Counted from the stretch's first letter, positions 52,876 to 61,307 are shown. The stretch is 64,000 nucleotides of DNA from JASDSY01 sp041441465 (GCA_041441465.1 JASDSY010000024.1:62001-126000); one strand, 5' to 3'. Program-made: numbers and translations. Notes: generated from the sequence alone by a model not told the origin.

Positions 52876-53325
52876 ATGAAAAAATGGGACAATTATTTTA
52901 TGAATATAGCTCGCATGGTTGCGGAATCGAATACGTCATGTATCAGGCGGCAATTTGGCGCGGTTCTTGTCCGGTCGGATAAATCCATAATATCGACAGG
53001 GTATAACGGCGCGCCGTCGGGCGTTAAAAGCTGCGGCGACAGAGGCTATTGCTATCGCGACAGAAACAATATCGAGTCAGGGACGAGGCATGAGGCTTGC
53101 TATGCCGTGCATGCCGAGCAAAATGCGCTTTTGTTTGCGGCTAAACACGGAACTCCCACCGATAATTCAATTTGCTATGTGACGGCGCGGCCGTGTTCAG
53201 TCTGCCTTCGTTTGCTCGTTCAGGCGGGCGTCAAAGAAATAATATACGACATCGATTATCCTGAGGCGTGGGAGGGCTACCAGGAAATAGCCAAACAGGT
53301 CGTATTAAGGAAATTTAAAGAGTAA
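52876..53325 (+). CDS. dCMP/cytidine deaminase-family protein (ComEB-like)
   Basis: 149 aa. The zinc-dependent deaminase site is HAEQNALLFA (His and catalytic Glu) with PCSVC as the second and third zinc ligands. Other dCMP deaminase features are SCIRRQFGAVLVR, TGYNGAPSG and a Cys/His segment (CGDRGYCYRD...RHEAC). It converts dCMP to dUMP for thymidylate synthesis. The ribosome site is AGGAG. It is preceded by the hairpin cluster and stands alone. Confidence 0.93.
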   Translation: MKKWDNYFMNIARMVAESNTSCIRRQFGAVLVRSDKSIISTGYNGAPSGVKSCGDRGYCYRDRNNIESGTRHEACYAVHAEQNALLFAAKHGTPTDNSICYVTARPCSVCLRLLVQAGVKEIIYDIDYPEAWEGYQEIAKQVVLRKFKE

Positions 53326-53416
53326 GATATTATGAATCTGGTCTGATATATTTTTAACTTTCGGCTGTTTAATAAATTTTTAACTGAAAAAACATAATCA
53401 TTTAACTCATGTATTA

Positions 53417-53445
53417 TTGAATTTTATTTTTGTTTGTGCTAAAAT
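53417..53445 (+). promoter_or_regulatory. Extended -10 promoter of the small secreted coiled-coil gene
   Basis: TTGAAT (53417-53422), 17-bp spacer ending TGC, TAAAAT (53440-53445). The TGn extension strengthens the assignment. Confidence 0.6.
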
Positions 53446-53459
53446 ATAATTTATAAAAA

Positions 53460-53475
53460 CCTGAACATGTTCAGG
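53460..53475. promoter_or_regulatory. 16-bp perfect palindrome in the leader of the gene at 53511
   Basis: CCTGAACA followed directly by TGTTCAGG, located just after the expected start of transcription. It could be an operator or an RNA stem; the cognate factor is not known. Confidence 0.5.
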
Positions 53476-53510
53476 AACGTAATTTAATGTGAATTGGAAG
53501 GGGATTTTTA

Positions 53511-54023
53511 ATGAATTTATCTAAAAGTTTAGTTCTTGGTGCAATGGCTCTTATGTTTTCGACCGCTGTAATTATGCCGGCTGATGTTAACGCTCAGGCC
53601 GCAGGCGAAGGAAAGGGCAAAGGCAAAGGTCCTAAAATGAGCATCGAAGAAAGAAAAGCGAAAATGGAAGAACGCAGGGCAAAAATGGATGAACAATTCG
53701 AGAAAAATTTAGCTCAAAAGTTAGAACACATAGCTAAAATAGAAAAAACTATATCTGAAGGCAAAATAAATGAACAGCAGAAAGCAAAAATGCTGGAAAA
53801 TTTGAAAAAACAGCTTGAAATGGCTGAAATGATGATTAACGAAAGAAAAGAAGCTATAAAAATGGCTGAAGAAAACATGAAAAAAGCAGAAGACGCTAAA
53901 GCTAAATTAAATGAATTGATAAATAAGCTTAACGCATATACTCCTGCAGCAAATACGACCCCGGCAACTCCAGCGACACCTGCTACTCCGGCGACGCCTG
54001 CGGAACCTGCTAAACAACAATAA
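53511..54023 (+). CDS. Small secreted coiled-coil protein with Ala/Thr/Pro tail
   Basis: 170 aa. A signal peptide (about 1-29, SLVLGAMALMFSTAVIMPADVNAQA) is followed by a Gly/Lys stretch and one long charged helix (about 40-145) with heptad-like spacing, rich in E, K and M. The tail repeats TPA units (TPATPATPATPA). It looks like a periplasmic or surface structural protein, in the manner of Spy/Skp-type helical proteins, but no family signature is certain. The GGAAGGGG ribosome site, the palindrome at 53460 and a strong terminator suggest a well expressed, regulated single gene. Confidence 0.8.
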   Translation: MNLSKSLVLGAMALMFSTAVIMPADVNAQAAGEGKGKGKGPKMSIEERKAKMEERRAKMDEQFEKNLAQKLEHIAKIEKTISEGKINEQQKAKMLENLKKQLEMAEMMINERKEAIKMAEENMKKAEDAKAKLNELINKLNAYTPAANTTPATPATPATPATPAEPAKQQ

Positions 54024-54046
54024 TAACTTTTTAAATATGAATTAAT

Positions 54047-54087
54047 AAAAAGGCTGTCTGGATAATTAATTTAGACAGCCTTTTTTT
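54047..54087 (+). terminator. Terminator (GGCTGTC type) after the coiled-coil gene
   Basis: AAAAAGGCTGTCT pairs with AGACAGCCTTTTT, followed by further T residues. Confidence 0.92.
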
Positions 54088-54332
54088 ATATGCTGAAAAC
54101 AAGTTTTAAAAAGGCAATAAAATGCTCAAAAATTAAATCTTAAAAATGATTTACTGGACTTAATGTAATTTTGATTTTATTATTTTGCTCTAATTTATTT
54201 TTGTAAAATTTAAACAGCAATTACCTGTTTTAAAATTATTATATCACTTGATTTCGGCTCTTTATGAGTAAAATAGTTAACTTTGTTTAGTGTCAAGAGA
54301 AAAAATTTTTTTTTTTGACGTGCTGTTGATAT

Positions 54333-54353
54333 TGTGGATAAGTCTGTGAATAA
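54333..54353. other. Two adjacent DnaA-box-like 9-mers in a 795-bp spacer
   Basis: TGTGGATAA (54333-54341) is a perfect DnaA box in reverse orientation, and TGTGAATAA (54345-54353) differs by one base, 3 bp away in the same orientation. An A/T tract lies just upstream (54300-54316). The spacer 54024-54818 holds no convincing gene. It could be a replication-related DnaA site, but dnaA and dnaN are not adjacent. Confidence 0.4.
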
Positions 54354-54679
54354 GTATAAATAAAGGGATTTTGGTATATTGAAATTGTTTATAAATTTGT
54401 TCAAAGAAAATCAAAAAAAAGCTTGACAGGCTGAGCTTTTTAAAACATTATATTTTTTTATTGATGACGGGAAAATAAAATTAGCGATATACGGCAAAGG
54501 TGATTATATATTGTTGATAACCAGGTAAAAAAGTAAGAAATATCTGGAGGTATTTGATCAGGCGTACTTTTTTATCGTATTTTTGCAAATTAAAAATTTA
54601 TTTGCGGCTGCCGGTGCGGTCAAAAAAAATTGCTGATTATGTTTTTCTAAAAAAAAATTCATTAATTTTCTTATTAAAA

Positions 54680-54709
54680 TTGACACATTTCATACATGTG
54701 TGGTAAAAT
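54680..54709 (+). promoter_or_regulatory. Promoter of the acyl-CoA dehydrogenase operon with inverted repeat in the spacer
   Basis: TTGACA (54680-54685), 18-bp spacer, TAAAAT (54704-54709). The inverted repeat ACACAT-N7-ATGTGT (54683-54701) overlaps the -35 and spacer, a good position for a repressor. Confidence 0.65.
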
Positions 54710-54818
54710 GAAAACACTTTTTTTATTAATTAAAAAATAGCGCCGAAAATATATAACCTGCGTTTTTATTATTTTTTAGAATTATTTAATATGACAAAAA
54801 TTGAAAGGGGTATTGAAA

Positions 54819-55958
54819 TTGAATTTTGACTTTACTGAAGACCAGATTCAGATAAGAGACATGGTAAGAGAATTTGCGCAGAATGAAATTGCGCCTAATG
54901 CCGCTAAATATGATGAAAAAGCCGAATTCCCATGGGAAATAGTAAAAAAAATGGCTGAAATGAACCTGCTTGGAATGATGATTCCGGAGCAATACGGCGG
55001 TATGGCATTTGATGCTACAACTGCAACCTTAGTCATCGAAGAAGTCTCGAAATGCGACGCAGCTATCGGCGTTATTCTTGCCGTTCAAAATTCGCTCGGG
55101 GTTTCAGCGTTAATAAAGTATGGTTCAGAAGAATTGAAACAAAAATATTTGCCTGATATAGCCAGCGGTAAGAAATTATGCGCTTTTGGTTTGACCGAAG
55201 CCGGCGCCGGCTCTGATTTTTCGGCAATGACGACAGTCGCCGAGGATAAGGGCGATCACTGGCTTATTAACGGCCGTAAGATATTCATAACTAATGGTTC
55301 AACCGCTGAAACTTTTACGATAATCGCAATGACGGACAGAAATAAAGGCGCGCGCGGTATGAGTGCGTTTGTCGTTGAAAAAAGCTACCCCGGCTTTTCG
55401 GTCGGCACTATCGAGAAAAAGCTCGGTATAAGAGCTTCCGATACGGCAGAATTGATACTTGATAACGTTAAAGTGCCTAAGGAAAATTTGATAGGCAAAA
55501 AAGGCTATGGTTACATATATGCTATGGAATCGCTCGATACCGGTAGGATAGGCGTTGGCGCTCAGGGGCTTGGAATATCGCAGGCCGCTTTTGACGCGGC
55601 GTTGAAATATTCGAAAACGAGAGTTCAGTGGGGGTCGTCGATTAATAAACTCCAGGCAATACAGTTTAAGTTCGCCGACATGGCAACTAAAATAGAAGCT
55701 GCAAAGTGGCTGGTTTACCATGCTGCGCATTTAAAGGATACCGGCAAGCCTTATACAAAAGAGGCTTCGATGGCAAAGGTGTTCGCTTCTGAAATGGCCA
55801 CCGAAATTACTCACCAGGCGATGCAGGTTATGGGCGGCTACGGCTACATGAAAGAATATAACGTCGAACGTTATTACCGTGATGCGAGGATAACTGAAAT
55901 ATATGAGGGTACATCTGAAATTCAGCGTCACGTAATTGCATCGATTGTAATGAAATAA
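54819..55958 (+). CDS. Acyl-CoA dehydrogenase (short/branched-chain, butyryl-CoA type)
   Basis: 379 aa from the TTG at 54819, selected because AAAGGGG lies 8 bases upstream; TTG at 54813 or 54801 are alternatives and no ATG is available. FAD-binding signatures are FGLTEAGAGSDF, FITNG and QVMGGYGYMKEY; the catalytic Glu lies in IYEGTSEIQRHV. The length and motifs match butyryl/isovaleryl-CoA dehydrogenases. It converts acyl-CoA and 2-enoyl-CoA, passing electrons to ETF, though etfAB is not in this window. It opens the operon that contains butyrate kinase. Confidence 0.93.
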   Translation: MNFDFTEDQIQIRDMVREFAQNEIAPNAAKYDEKAEFPWEIVKKMAEMNLLGMMIPEQYGGMAFDATTATLVIEEVSKCDAAIGVILAVQNSLGVSALIKYGSEELKQKYLPDIASGKKLCAFGLTEAGAGSDFSAMTTVAEDKGDHWLINGRKIFITNGSTAETFTIIAMTDRNKGARGMSAFVVEKSYPGFSVGTIEKKLGIRASDTAELILDNVKVPKENLIGKKGYGYIYAMESLDTGRIGVGAQGLGISQAAFDAALKYSKTRVQWGSSINKLQAIQFKFADMATKIEAAKWLVYHAAHLKDTGKPYTKEASMAKVFASEMATEITHQAMQVMGGYGYMKEYNVERYYRDARITEIYEGTSEIQRHVIASIVMK

Positions 55959-55980
55959 GATTAGTGAATTTGAAAATAAG

Positions 55981-56005
55981 CGCGGCCTTCGAAACGGCCG
56001 CGTTT
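55981..56005 (+). terminator. Hairpin between acyl-CoA dehydrogenase and the next gene
   Basis: CGCGGCC, loop TTCGAAAC, GGCCGCG, then TTT only. The short T run suggests partial termination or mRNA stabilisation rather than a full stop. Confidence 0.6.
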
Positions 56006-56050
56006 ATATTAATGTTTATAAAAATCAAAATTTTATAGGGCGGGGGAAGT

Positions 56051-57127
56051 ATGGATATATTTGAAGAAATGGAAAAACGCGGTCATGAAGAAATAAATTT
56101 TTTCTATGAATCCGATTTTGATATGAAAGCGATAGTTGCGATACACAACTCCAACCTCGGAAAAGCTTTCGGGCCGACTCGAATAGGAAATTATGTATAT
56201 GAAGAGGAAGCTATTGCTGACGCTATTACCCTTTCGCACGGTGAAACGCTTTCGGCGTCGATTTCAAACTGCGATCTTGGCGGCGCGTTCGGAATACTTA
56301 TAAAAGATGAAGAAAACCCACTTTCAGAAGGATATTTGCGCGCATACGGCCGCTTTTTACAGACGTTCGGAAAAAGGATAGGAACGATGACCGGAGTCGG
56401 GCTTACTCAGGAAGATATGCTTTGCGTTGCGAAAGAATTCAAGCAGATATACGGACTGCCTTCATATTGCGGCGGCCTCGGCGACCCTCATTATTATATT
56501 GCATACGGCGTTCTGTGCGGTATGCGCGCATGCGCTGCCGAATGTTTCGGCAATTCTACGCTTGAAAAGAAAAAAATACTGATACATGGCCTAAATTATG
56601 CCGGACTTCATTTGGTTAAAATGCTCGCTAAAGAAGGCTCAGAGATTATTATTACAGATGATAAATATGATAATGTTAAGCGCGTAAAAGACGAGATGCC
56701 GCAAGTTCAGATTGTACATCCGGATGAATATCATAATCTGCAAGTCGATATATTTGCACCTTGCTCTTATATAAGCTCGACTAATGTCGAATATATCGAT
56801 AAGAAAATGTGCAAAATAATTGCCGGCACCTCAAAGGTGCCTCTTGAAACAGAGGTTTTATCCGAGGCGGCCAAAAAAAATGGAATACTATATATTCCGG
56901 ATTTTGTCATAAACGCTGCGGAAATGATTTACGCTTATTCCGAAATAAATAATTTCGATTCCGAGCGAGTTAAGAAGCACATTGAAAAAATATACGATAT
57001 CGTTCTTGAAGTTATTGCAAAAGCCAAAGAAAACAATGAGACTACAAGCAAAGTCGCTGAGGAAATGGGCTGGGAAAGGCTTAATATAGTCAGGAAATTA
57101 AGAAAAATATATACTGGCGCATTTTAA
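56051..57127 (+). CDS. Leucine-dehydrogenase homologue lacking catalytic residues (paralogue A)
   Basis: 358 aa, alignable along its length with leucine dehydrogenase. Shared features include MKAIVAIHNSNLGKAFGPTRI, the C-domain VDIFAPCS...KIIAGTS and YIPDFVINAA. At the catalytic positions the usual YKNAAAGLNLGGGK becomes LSASISNCDLGGAF, so Lys68 is Ser and Lys80 is Phe. The segment holding catalytic Asp115 reads MTGVGLT instead of AEDVGT. The nucleotide-binding loop is retained in modified form (IHGLNYAGLHLV, then ITDD). It cannot deaminate by the known mechanism. It lies in the butyrate-kinase operon (GGGGGAAG ribosome site), where Bacillus carries active bcd. A ligand-sensing or altered chemistry role is likely. 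Confidence 0.85.
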   Translation: MDIFEEMEKRGHEEINFFYESDFDMKAIVAIHNSNLGKAFGPTRIGNYVYEEEAIADAITLSHGETLSASISNCDLGGAFGILIKDEENPLSEGYLRAYGRFLQTFGKRIGTMTGVGLTQEDMLCVAKEFKQIYGLPSYCGGLGDPHYYIAYGVLCGMRACAAECFGNSTLEKKKILIHGLNYAGLHLVKMLAKEGSEIIITDDKYDNVKRVKDEMPQVQIVHPDEYHNLQVDIFAPCSYISSTNVEYIDKKMCKIIAGTSKVPLETEVLSEAAKKNGILYIPDFVINAAEMIYAYSEINNFDSERVKKHIEKIYDIVLEVIAKAKENNETTSKVAEEMGWERLNIVRKLRKIYTGAF

Positions 57128-57149
57128 TTTTTAGGGGCGTGTGAAGAAA

Positions 57150-58229
57150 ATGAGTGAACAGAAAAAATATATACTGGTTATCAATCCGGGCTCGACATCT
57201 ACGAAAATAGCGGTTTACGAAGATGCTGCGCCTTTATTTGTGCAGAACATAGCACATCATAAAAAAGATCTTGAAAAATTTAAAAATATCAACGATCAAT
57301 ATGAATATCGTAAAAATATGATATTAAAAACATTGGCGGATAAAGAATTTGACGTAATCAGATTGAGCGCTATAGTAGCTCGCGGCGGATTGATGAAGGC
57401 TATCGAAGGCGGAACCTACACCATAAATCAGCCGATGATAGACGACCTGGTGGCGGGCGTTTCCGGTAAACACGCGTCAAATCTGGCTGCCGTTATAGCT
57501 TACGGCATCGGCTGGGACCTGCGGGTACCGTCGTTTGTAGTAGATCCGCCGGTTATTGACGAATTTACACCGCTGGCTAAGCTTACGGGCCTGCCTGAAT
57601 TTAAAAGACGCTCGATGCTTCATGCTTTGAATATCAGAGCTGTCGCGCGCCGCGAATCGCACAATATGGGAAAGGCGTTCGAGGATAATAATTTCATAGT
57701 GGCTCATATGGGCGGCGGCGTATCGGTCGCGGCATTGAATAAAGGCAAGATTGTCGACGGCACGAACGCTCTTTATGAAGGGCCTATAACTCCTGAAAGA
57801 GCAGGATTCCTTCCTACATGCGACATGATGACGCTTGCTTACTCGGGACAGTATAAAACGCGCGAGGAATTGTACGCGAAACTTATCGGCAAATCAGGCT
57901 TCGTGGCTTATATGAACACTAATTCAGCCAAGGAAGTCGAAGAATTATACTTTAAAGGCAATGAAACCGCAAAACTTCTTTATGACGGCATGGCTTATCA
58001 AGTCGCTAAATGCATAGGCGAGATGGCGACCGTTTTAAAAGGCAAAGTTGACGCAATTATTCTGACAGGCGGCATGGCTTATTCCAAGATTCTGATAGAT
58101 GACATATCGGAACGTGTTTCGTTCATCGCCAGGATCGTTAAATCGCCGGGTGAAGACGAGCTCCGCGCGCTGGCTGAAGGCTGCCTGCGCGTATTGAACG
58201 GCGAGGAAACCGCTAAAATTTATCAGTAA
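57150..58229 (+). CDS. buk: Butyrate kinase
   Basis: 359 aa from the ATG at 57150 (AGGGGCG upstream; GTG 57141 lies too close to it). ASKHA-superfamily acyl kinase: phosphate-1 motif LVINPGSTSTKIAVYE, AIVARGGL, SGKHASNLAAV, VAHMGGGVSVAAL (phosphate 2) and IILTGGMAYS. It forms ATP from butyryl- or branched acyl-phosphate. It is flanked on both sides by leucine-dehydrogenase paralogues; no phosphotransbutyrylase gene is present in the window, so acyl-phosphate must come from a gene elsewhere. Confidence 0.97.
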   Translation: MSEQKKYILVINPGSTSTKIAVYEDAAPLFVQNIAHHKKDLEKFKNINDQYEYRKNMILKTLADKEFDVIRLSAIVARGGLMKAIEGGTYTINQPMIDDLVAGVSGKHASNLAAVIAYGIGWDLRVPSFVVDPPVIDEFTPLAKLTGLPEFKRRSMLHALNIRAVARRESHNMGKAFEDNNFIVAHMGGGVSVAALNKGKIVDGTNALYEGPITPERAGFLPTCDMMTLAYSGQYKTREELYAKLIGKSGFVAYMNTNSAKEVEELYFKGNETAKLLYDGMAYQVAKCIGEMATVLKGKVDAIILTGGMAYSKILIDDISERVSFIARIVKSPGEDELRALAEGCLRVLNGEETAKIYQ

Positions 58230-58259
58230 TTAAATTGTGTTTTATGGAGGAATGAATAT

Positions 58260-59276
58260 ATGTCAATGTTTTCACTTTTAAAGCAGACGGGGTCCGAGCA
58301 GGTTAAATTCTGCGCCGAAAAAAAATCAAATTTCAAGGCCATTATTGCCCTTAACAGTACCGCCCTTGGCCCTGCGCTCGGCGATATCACTTTTATTCCC
58401 GACTCTTCGAATTATCAGGAAGCGACTTCTTGCGCCTGCTTTTTAGCTCAAAAATTAACGAATATATATGGGTTTTTAGGAATAAATTACGGCGGCGGCA
58501 AGGTAATAGCCCTGGGCAAACCGACTCCGGGCTACGAGGAAATATACTTCAGATCTCTTGCGCGCCACGTTAATAATTTGAACGGCCGGTTTATAGTCAG
58601 GTCATCATCTTATGTAAATACGAGGTTACTGGATCACATCAAGGCTGAAACTAATAAAATACTTCCGCAGAGCGTTATTGTAAATGATGATTTGCTGCTT
58701 CCTGAAATTAAAAAGATCGCTTTCCTTAATTCGCTTAAGGAAATTTCAACCAAGGTTTTGAATAACAAGCCGTTATCTGAGTTAAAAATATCACTTTGCG
58801 GGACGAACGAGGATTTTAAACGTTACGAATGGCTTTTAAAAGAAATTCCGACTATCAGGACTTTCAGCGATCCTTTGATTTTGAGCGATGCCGACAGCAC
58901 CATGGATATTTTGTTGATATGTCCTACTAATGCTAATAATTCAGTGACCAGAACGCTGTTTAAACTAAATTTCAAGGCGGCAATGGGGCTTTGCGAAGAG
59001 GAAATAGATATTGAAATCATGGAAGATGTAATGCTGGCAAAAGGCATATGCTACGTTCCGGGTTATCTTGTCGAGAATCTCGAGTGTTTCTATTTTATGC
59101 AAAATAACATCGAGGCTTTATGCAAAGCTAAACCGGATTTCGGCCCGTTTGAAATGTTTGTTCGCGAACGCCTGGCCTGGCTTTTTGACGAGGCGGCTAA
59201 AACGAAACAAAAAATAACCAGAATAATTGATAATTATGCAAAATCAAGAATGGAAATGCTTCAGCTTCTTAAATAA
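58260..59276 (+). CDS. Diverged leucine-dehydrogenase homologue (paralogue B)
   Basis: 338 aa, more diverged than paralogue A. The N-domain is recognisable (FKAIIALNSTALGPALGDI, INYGGGKVIALGKP, FRSLARHVNNLNGRFIV). The GGGK Lys (residue 81 here) remains, but the position of catalytic Lys68 is Ile69, and the AED segment is RSSS. The C-domain has lost the glycine-rich dinucleotide loop (SLCGTNEDFKRY), so NAD binding is doubtful, while YVPGYLVEN resembles the family's PDYVINA strand. Start ATG with GGAGG. It probably works with paralogue A or as a regulatory protein. Confidence 0.75.
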   Translation: MSMFSLLKQTGSEQVKFCAEKKSNFKAIIALNSTALGPALGDITFIPDSSNYQEATSCACFLAQKLTNIYGFLGINYGGGKVIALGKPTPGYEEIYFRSLARHVNNLNGRFIVRSSSYVNTRLLDHIKAETNKILPQSVIVNDDLLLPEIKKIAFLNSLKEISTKVLNNKPLSELKISLCGTNEDFKRYEWLLKEIPTIRTFSDPLILSDADSTMDILLICPTNANNSVTRTLFKLNFKAAMGLCEEEIDIEIMEDVMLAKGICYVPGYLVENLECFYFMQNNIEALCKAKPDFGPFEMFVRERLAWLFDEAAKTKQKITRIIDNYAKSRMEMLQLLK

Positions 59277-59416
59277 AATAATAAGCGATTCATTGTTTTG
59301 AGCCGGATTTATAAAAAGCCGGCCGAATTTATCATGAAGAACGATAATGCAATTAATAACGTTCATTATAGGATTTATTGTATTATAAAAATGAATCGAT
59401 GTTAATACAAGACATA

Positions 59417-59476
59417 TAAAAACCGGTTTTATTGAAACGCAGGCGGCTTTTAATAAAAACCGGTTTTTAATTTTTT
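59417..59476 (+). terminator. Terminator of the acyl-CoA dehydrogenase/butyrate kinase operon
   Basis: TAAAAACCGG (59417-59426) pairs with CCGGTTTTTA (59460-59469) around a 33-base loop, followed by a T tract. The loop is longer than usual. The rest of the 59277-59925 spacer is AT-rich with no gene and no recognisable B12 riboswitch. Confidence 0.65.
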
Positions 59477-59859
59477 GTGTTCATTTTTATATTCGTATAT
59501 TGTTTTTAAAGTAAATTTATAATATAATATCTTTTGTTTAAAACATCTTTTTATTTTTAAAGTTCTTTGAAGCATCCTGTCATATAATAATACTTTTTTA
59601 TTTTTTGAGGTTTTTTTAATTCAATGCGCCGTTAGTTATTCGCATCCCTTCAGACAGTTTTTATGAATATTGAATTAAGGCGGTATTTTTACTTTTATGT
59701 TCCTGTTTTGACAGGCTCGTTTGAAACTTTAATGCATAAATTAAAGCTTGTGGCGTAAATATTAAAATTTATGCCGGCGTTTTTTCTTACGAAATTAATG
59801 CTGTTTTAGATTGATTATTTAATTTAATATTGACGATAAACCGCAGAAAATAGAAATAT

Positions 59860-59878
59860 AATTTACAGCTTGTAAATT
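59860..59878. promoter_or_regulatory. Inverted repeat upstream of mcmB
   Basis: AATTTACA-GCT-TGTAAATT overlaps a TATAAT (59857-59862) in the leader of the methylmalonyl-CoA mutase genes. TTGACG at 59830 is 21 bp from this -10, too far for a standard promoter. The repeat is a plausible operator. Confidence 0.45.
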
Positions 59879-59925
59879 TTGTGAATTAAAAATAAAATAT
59901 AAATTACAGAAAAAGGTGATTTTTC

Positions 59926-60327
59926 ATGGAAACAAAAATTAAAGTGTTAGTTGCTAAACCAGGTCTTGACGGCCATGACCGCGGAGCGAAAGTTGTCGCG
60001 CGCGCATTCCGCGATGCCGGCTTTGAGGTAATATATACCGGCCTGCGGCAGACTCCTGAACAGATTGTCAATGCCGCTATCGAAGAGGATGTCGATGCGA
60101 TAGGCGTTTCAATCTTATCGGGAGCGCACAATCATTGTTTCGGCGAAATTATGGATTTATTGAAAAAACAGCAGATTGACGATATTTTGGTATTCGGCGG
60201 CGGCATAATCCCGGCTGATGACGTTCAATATTTAAAAAGCATCGGCGTGGCTGAAATATTCGGGCCTGGAACGCCGACTGACGTTACGGTCGATTTTTTA
60301 AAGAAAAATATCGCTGGCAGGGAATAA
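59926..60327 (+). CDS. Methylmalonyl-CoA mutase, B12-binding small subunit
   Basis: 133 aa: the stand-alone cobalamin-binding domain, with VAKPGLDGHDRGAKVVARAF (the DxHxxG lower-ligand motif), GVSILSGAH and VFGGGIIPADD. In bacteria with a split enzyme it pairs with the catalytic subunit (here 61506-63179). An AAAGGTG ribosome site is present. meaB begins 5 bp downstream. Confidence 0.95.
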   Translation: METKIKVLVAKPGLDGHDRGAKVVARAFRDAGFEVIYTGLRQTPEQIVNAAIEEDVDAIGVSILSGAHNHCFGEIMDLLKKQQIDDILVFGGGIIPADDVQYLKSIGVAEIFGPGTPTDVTVDFLKKNIAGRE

Positions 60328-60332
60328 TTAAA

Positions 60333-61307
60333 ATGTCATTTGATGCAGGATTATTAGGCCGTTTTTTAAAAGGGGATAAAAGGGCGTGCTCGCGTATAAT
60401 TTCTATTGTCGAGGACGCCAGGCCGCACATGGCCGAATATCTCGAAAAATTGCAGGCGCATACCGGCCGTGCGCATATAATAGGGATTACCGGTCCGCCG
60501 GGCGTTGGAAAAAGCAGCCTTATTAACAGGCTTTCCACTAAATATCTGGAATGCGGAAAAAATGTCGGCGTCATAGCCGTAGACCCGTCCTCTCCGTTTT
60601 CCGGCGGTGCCGTACTTGGCGACAGGATAAGAATGGGCGATATAAGTTTAAATCCTAAATTTTACTTCAGGTCTATGAGCAGCCGCGGCAGTCTTGGCGG
60701 GCTTTCACATGCAACCATAGACGCAAGCCGCGTTCTTGACGCTTTCGGTAAGGATATAATTATTATCGAAACTGTCGGCACCGGCCAGAGCGAAGTCGAT
60801 ATTATGGAAGCTTGCGATACCGTTATTGTAGTTACGATGCCCGGGACAGGCGATGATATCCAGGCTCAGAAAGCTGGAATTATGGAAATCGGAAATATTT
60901 TTGTAATTAATAAATCCGACCGTGACGGCGCCGAAAGGACGCTGCGTGAAATACAATCCATGCTTATGCTAAATCCGATGAATGCCGATTACGAAATACC
61001 TGTCGTAATGACAAAATCCAATGTCGGCGAAGGTATCGAGAAATTGATAGATTCTATTGACGCTCATTACGAATACCTGAAAAAAACAGGCAGGCTTTCT
61101 GAAAAACGTTCGTTAAGGAGCGTGTCGGTTTTTGAAAAGAAATTTCTGGGCGAACTGAAATCAAAAATAAATTCCATTCTTTTGAATGACGCCGAGTTTT
61201 TAAAAATAAAGGAAAATGTGGCCGGCGGGCGGATGAGTCCGGACAGCGCGAGTATCAGAATAATGGAACATATTGAAAAAAAAATGTTTAACGCCGCCGG
61301 TAAATAA
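60333..61307 (+). CDS. meaB: MeaB/ArgK-type GTPase chaperone of methylmalonyl-CoA mutase
   Basis: 324 aa. G1 is GITGPPGVGKSSLINRL, the switch region includes VDPSSPFSGGAVLGDRIRM, G3 is IETVGTGQSEVD and G4 is VINKSD. MeaB gates loading of adenosylcobalamin and protects the mutase from inactivation. Its position between the two mutase subunit genes is typical. The C-terminal dimerisation helices are complete. Confidence 0.96.
   Translation: MSFDAGLLGRFLKGDKRACSRIISIVEDARPHMAEYLEKLQAHTGRAHIIGITGPPGVGKSSLINRLSTKYLECGKNVGVIAVDPSSPFSGGAVLGDRIRMGDISLNPKFYFRSMSSRGSLGGLSHATIDASRVLDAFGKDIIIIETVGTGQSEVDIMEACDTVIVVTMPGTGDDIQAQKAGIMEIGNIFVINKSDRDGAERTLREIQSMLMLNPMNADYEIPVVMTKSNVGEGIEKLIDSIDAHYEYLKKTGRLSEKRSLRSVSVFEKKFLGELKSKINSILLNDAEFLKIKENVAGGRMSPDSASIRIMEHIEKKMFNAAGK

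Noticed and set aside
54210..54404. 64-codon minus-strand ORF in the long spacer
   Set aside because: No ribosome site, AT-driven composition, and it overlaps the DnaA-box-like sequences; no sign of selection on the protein.
59277..59925. Possible B12 riboswitch before the methylmalonyl-CoA mutase genes
   Set aside because: I looked for the conserved B12-box and flanking stems and could not find them; only a terminator and an inverted repeat are visible.
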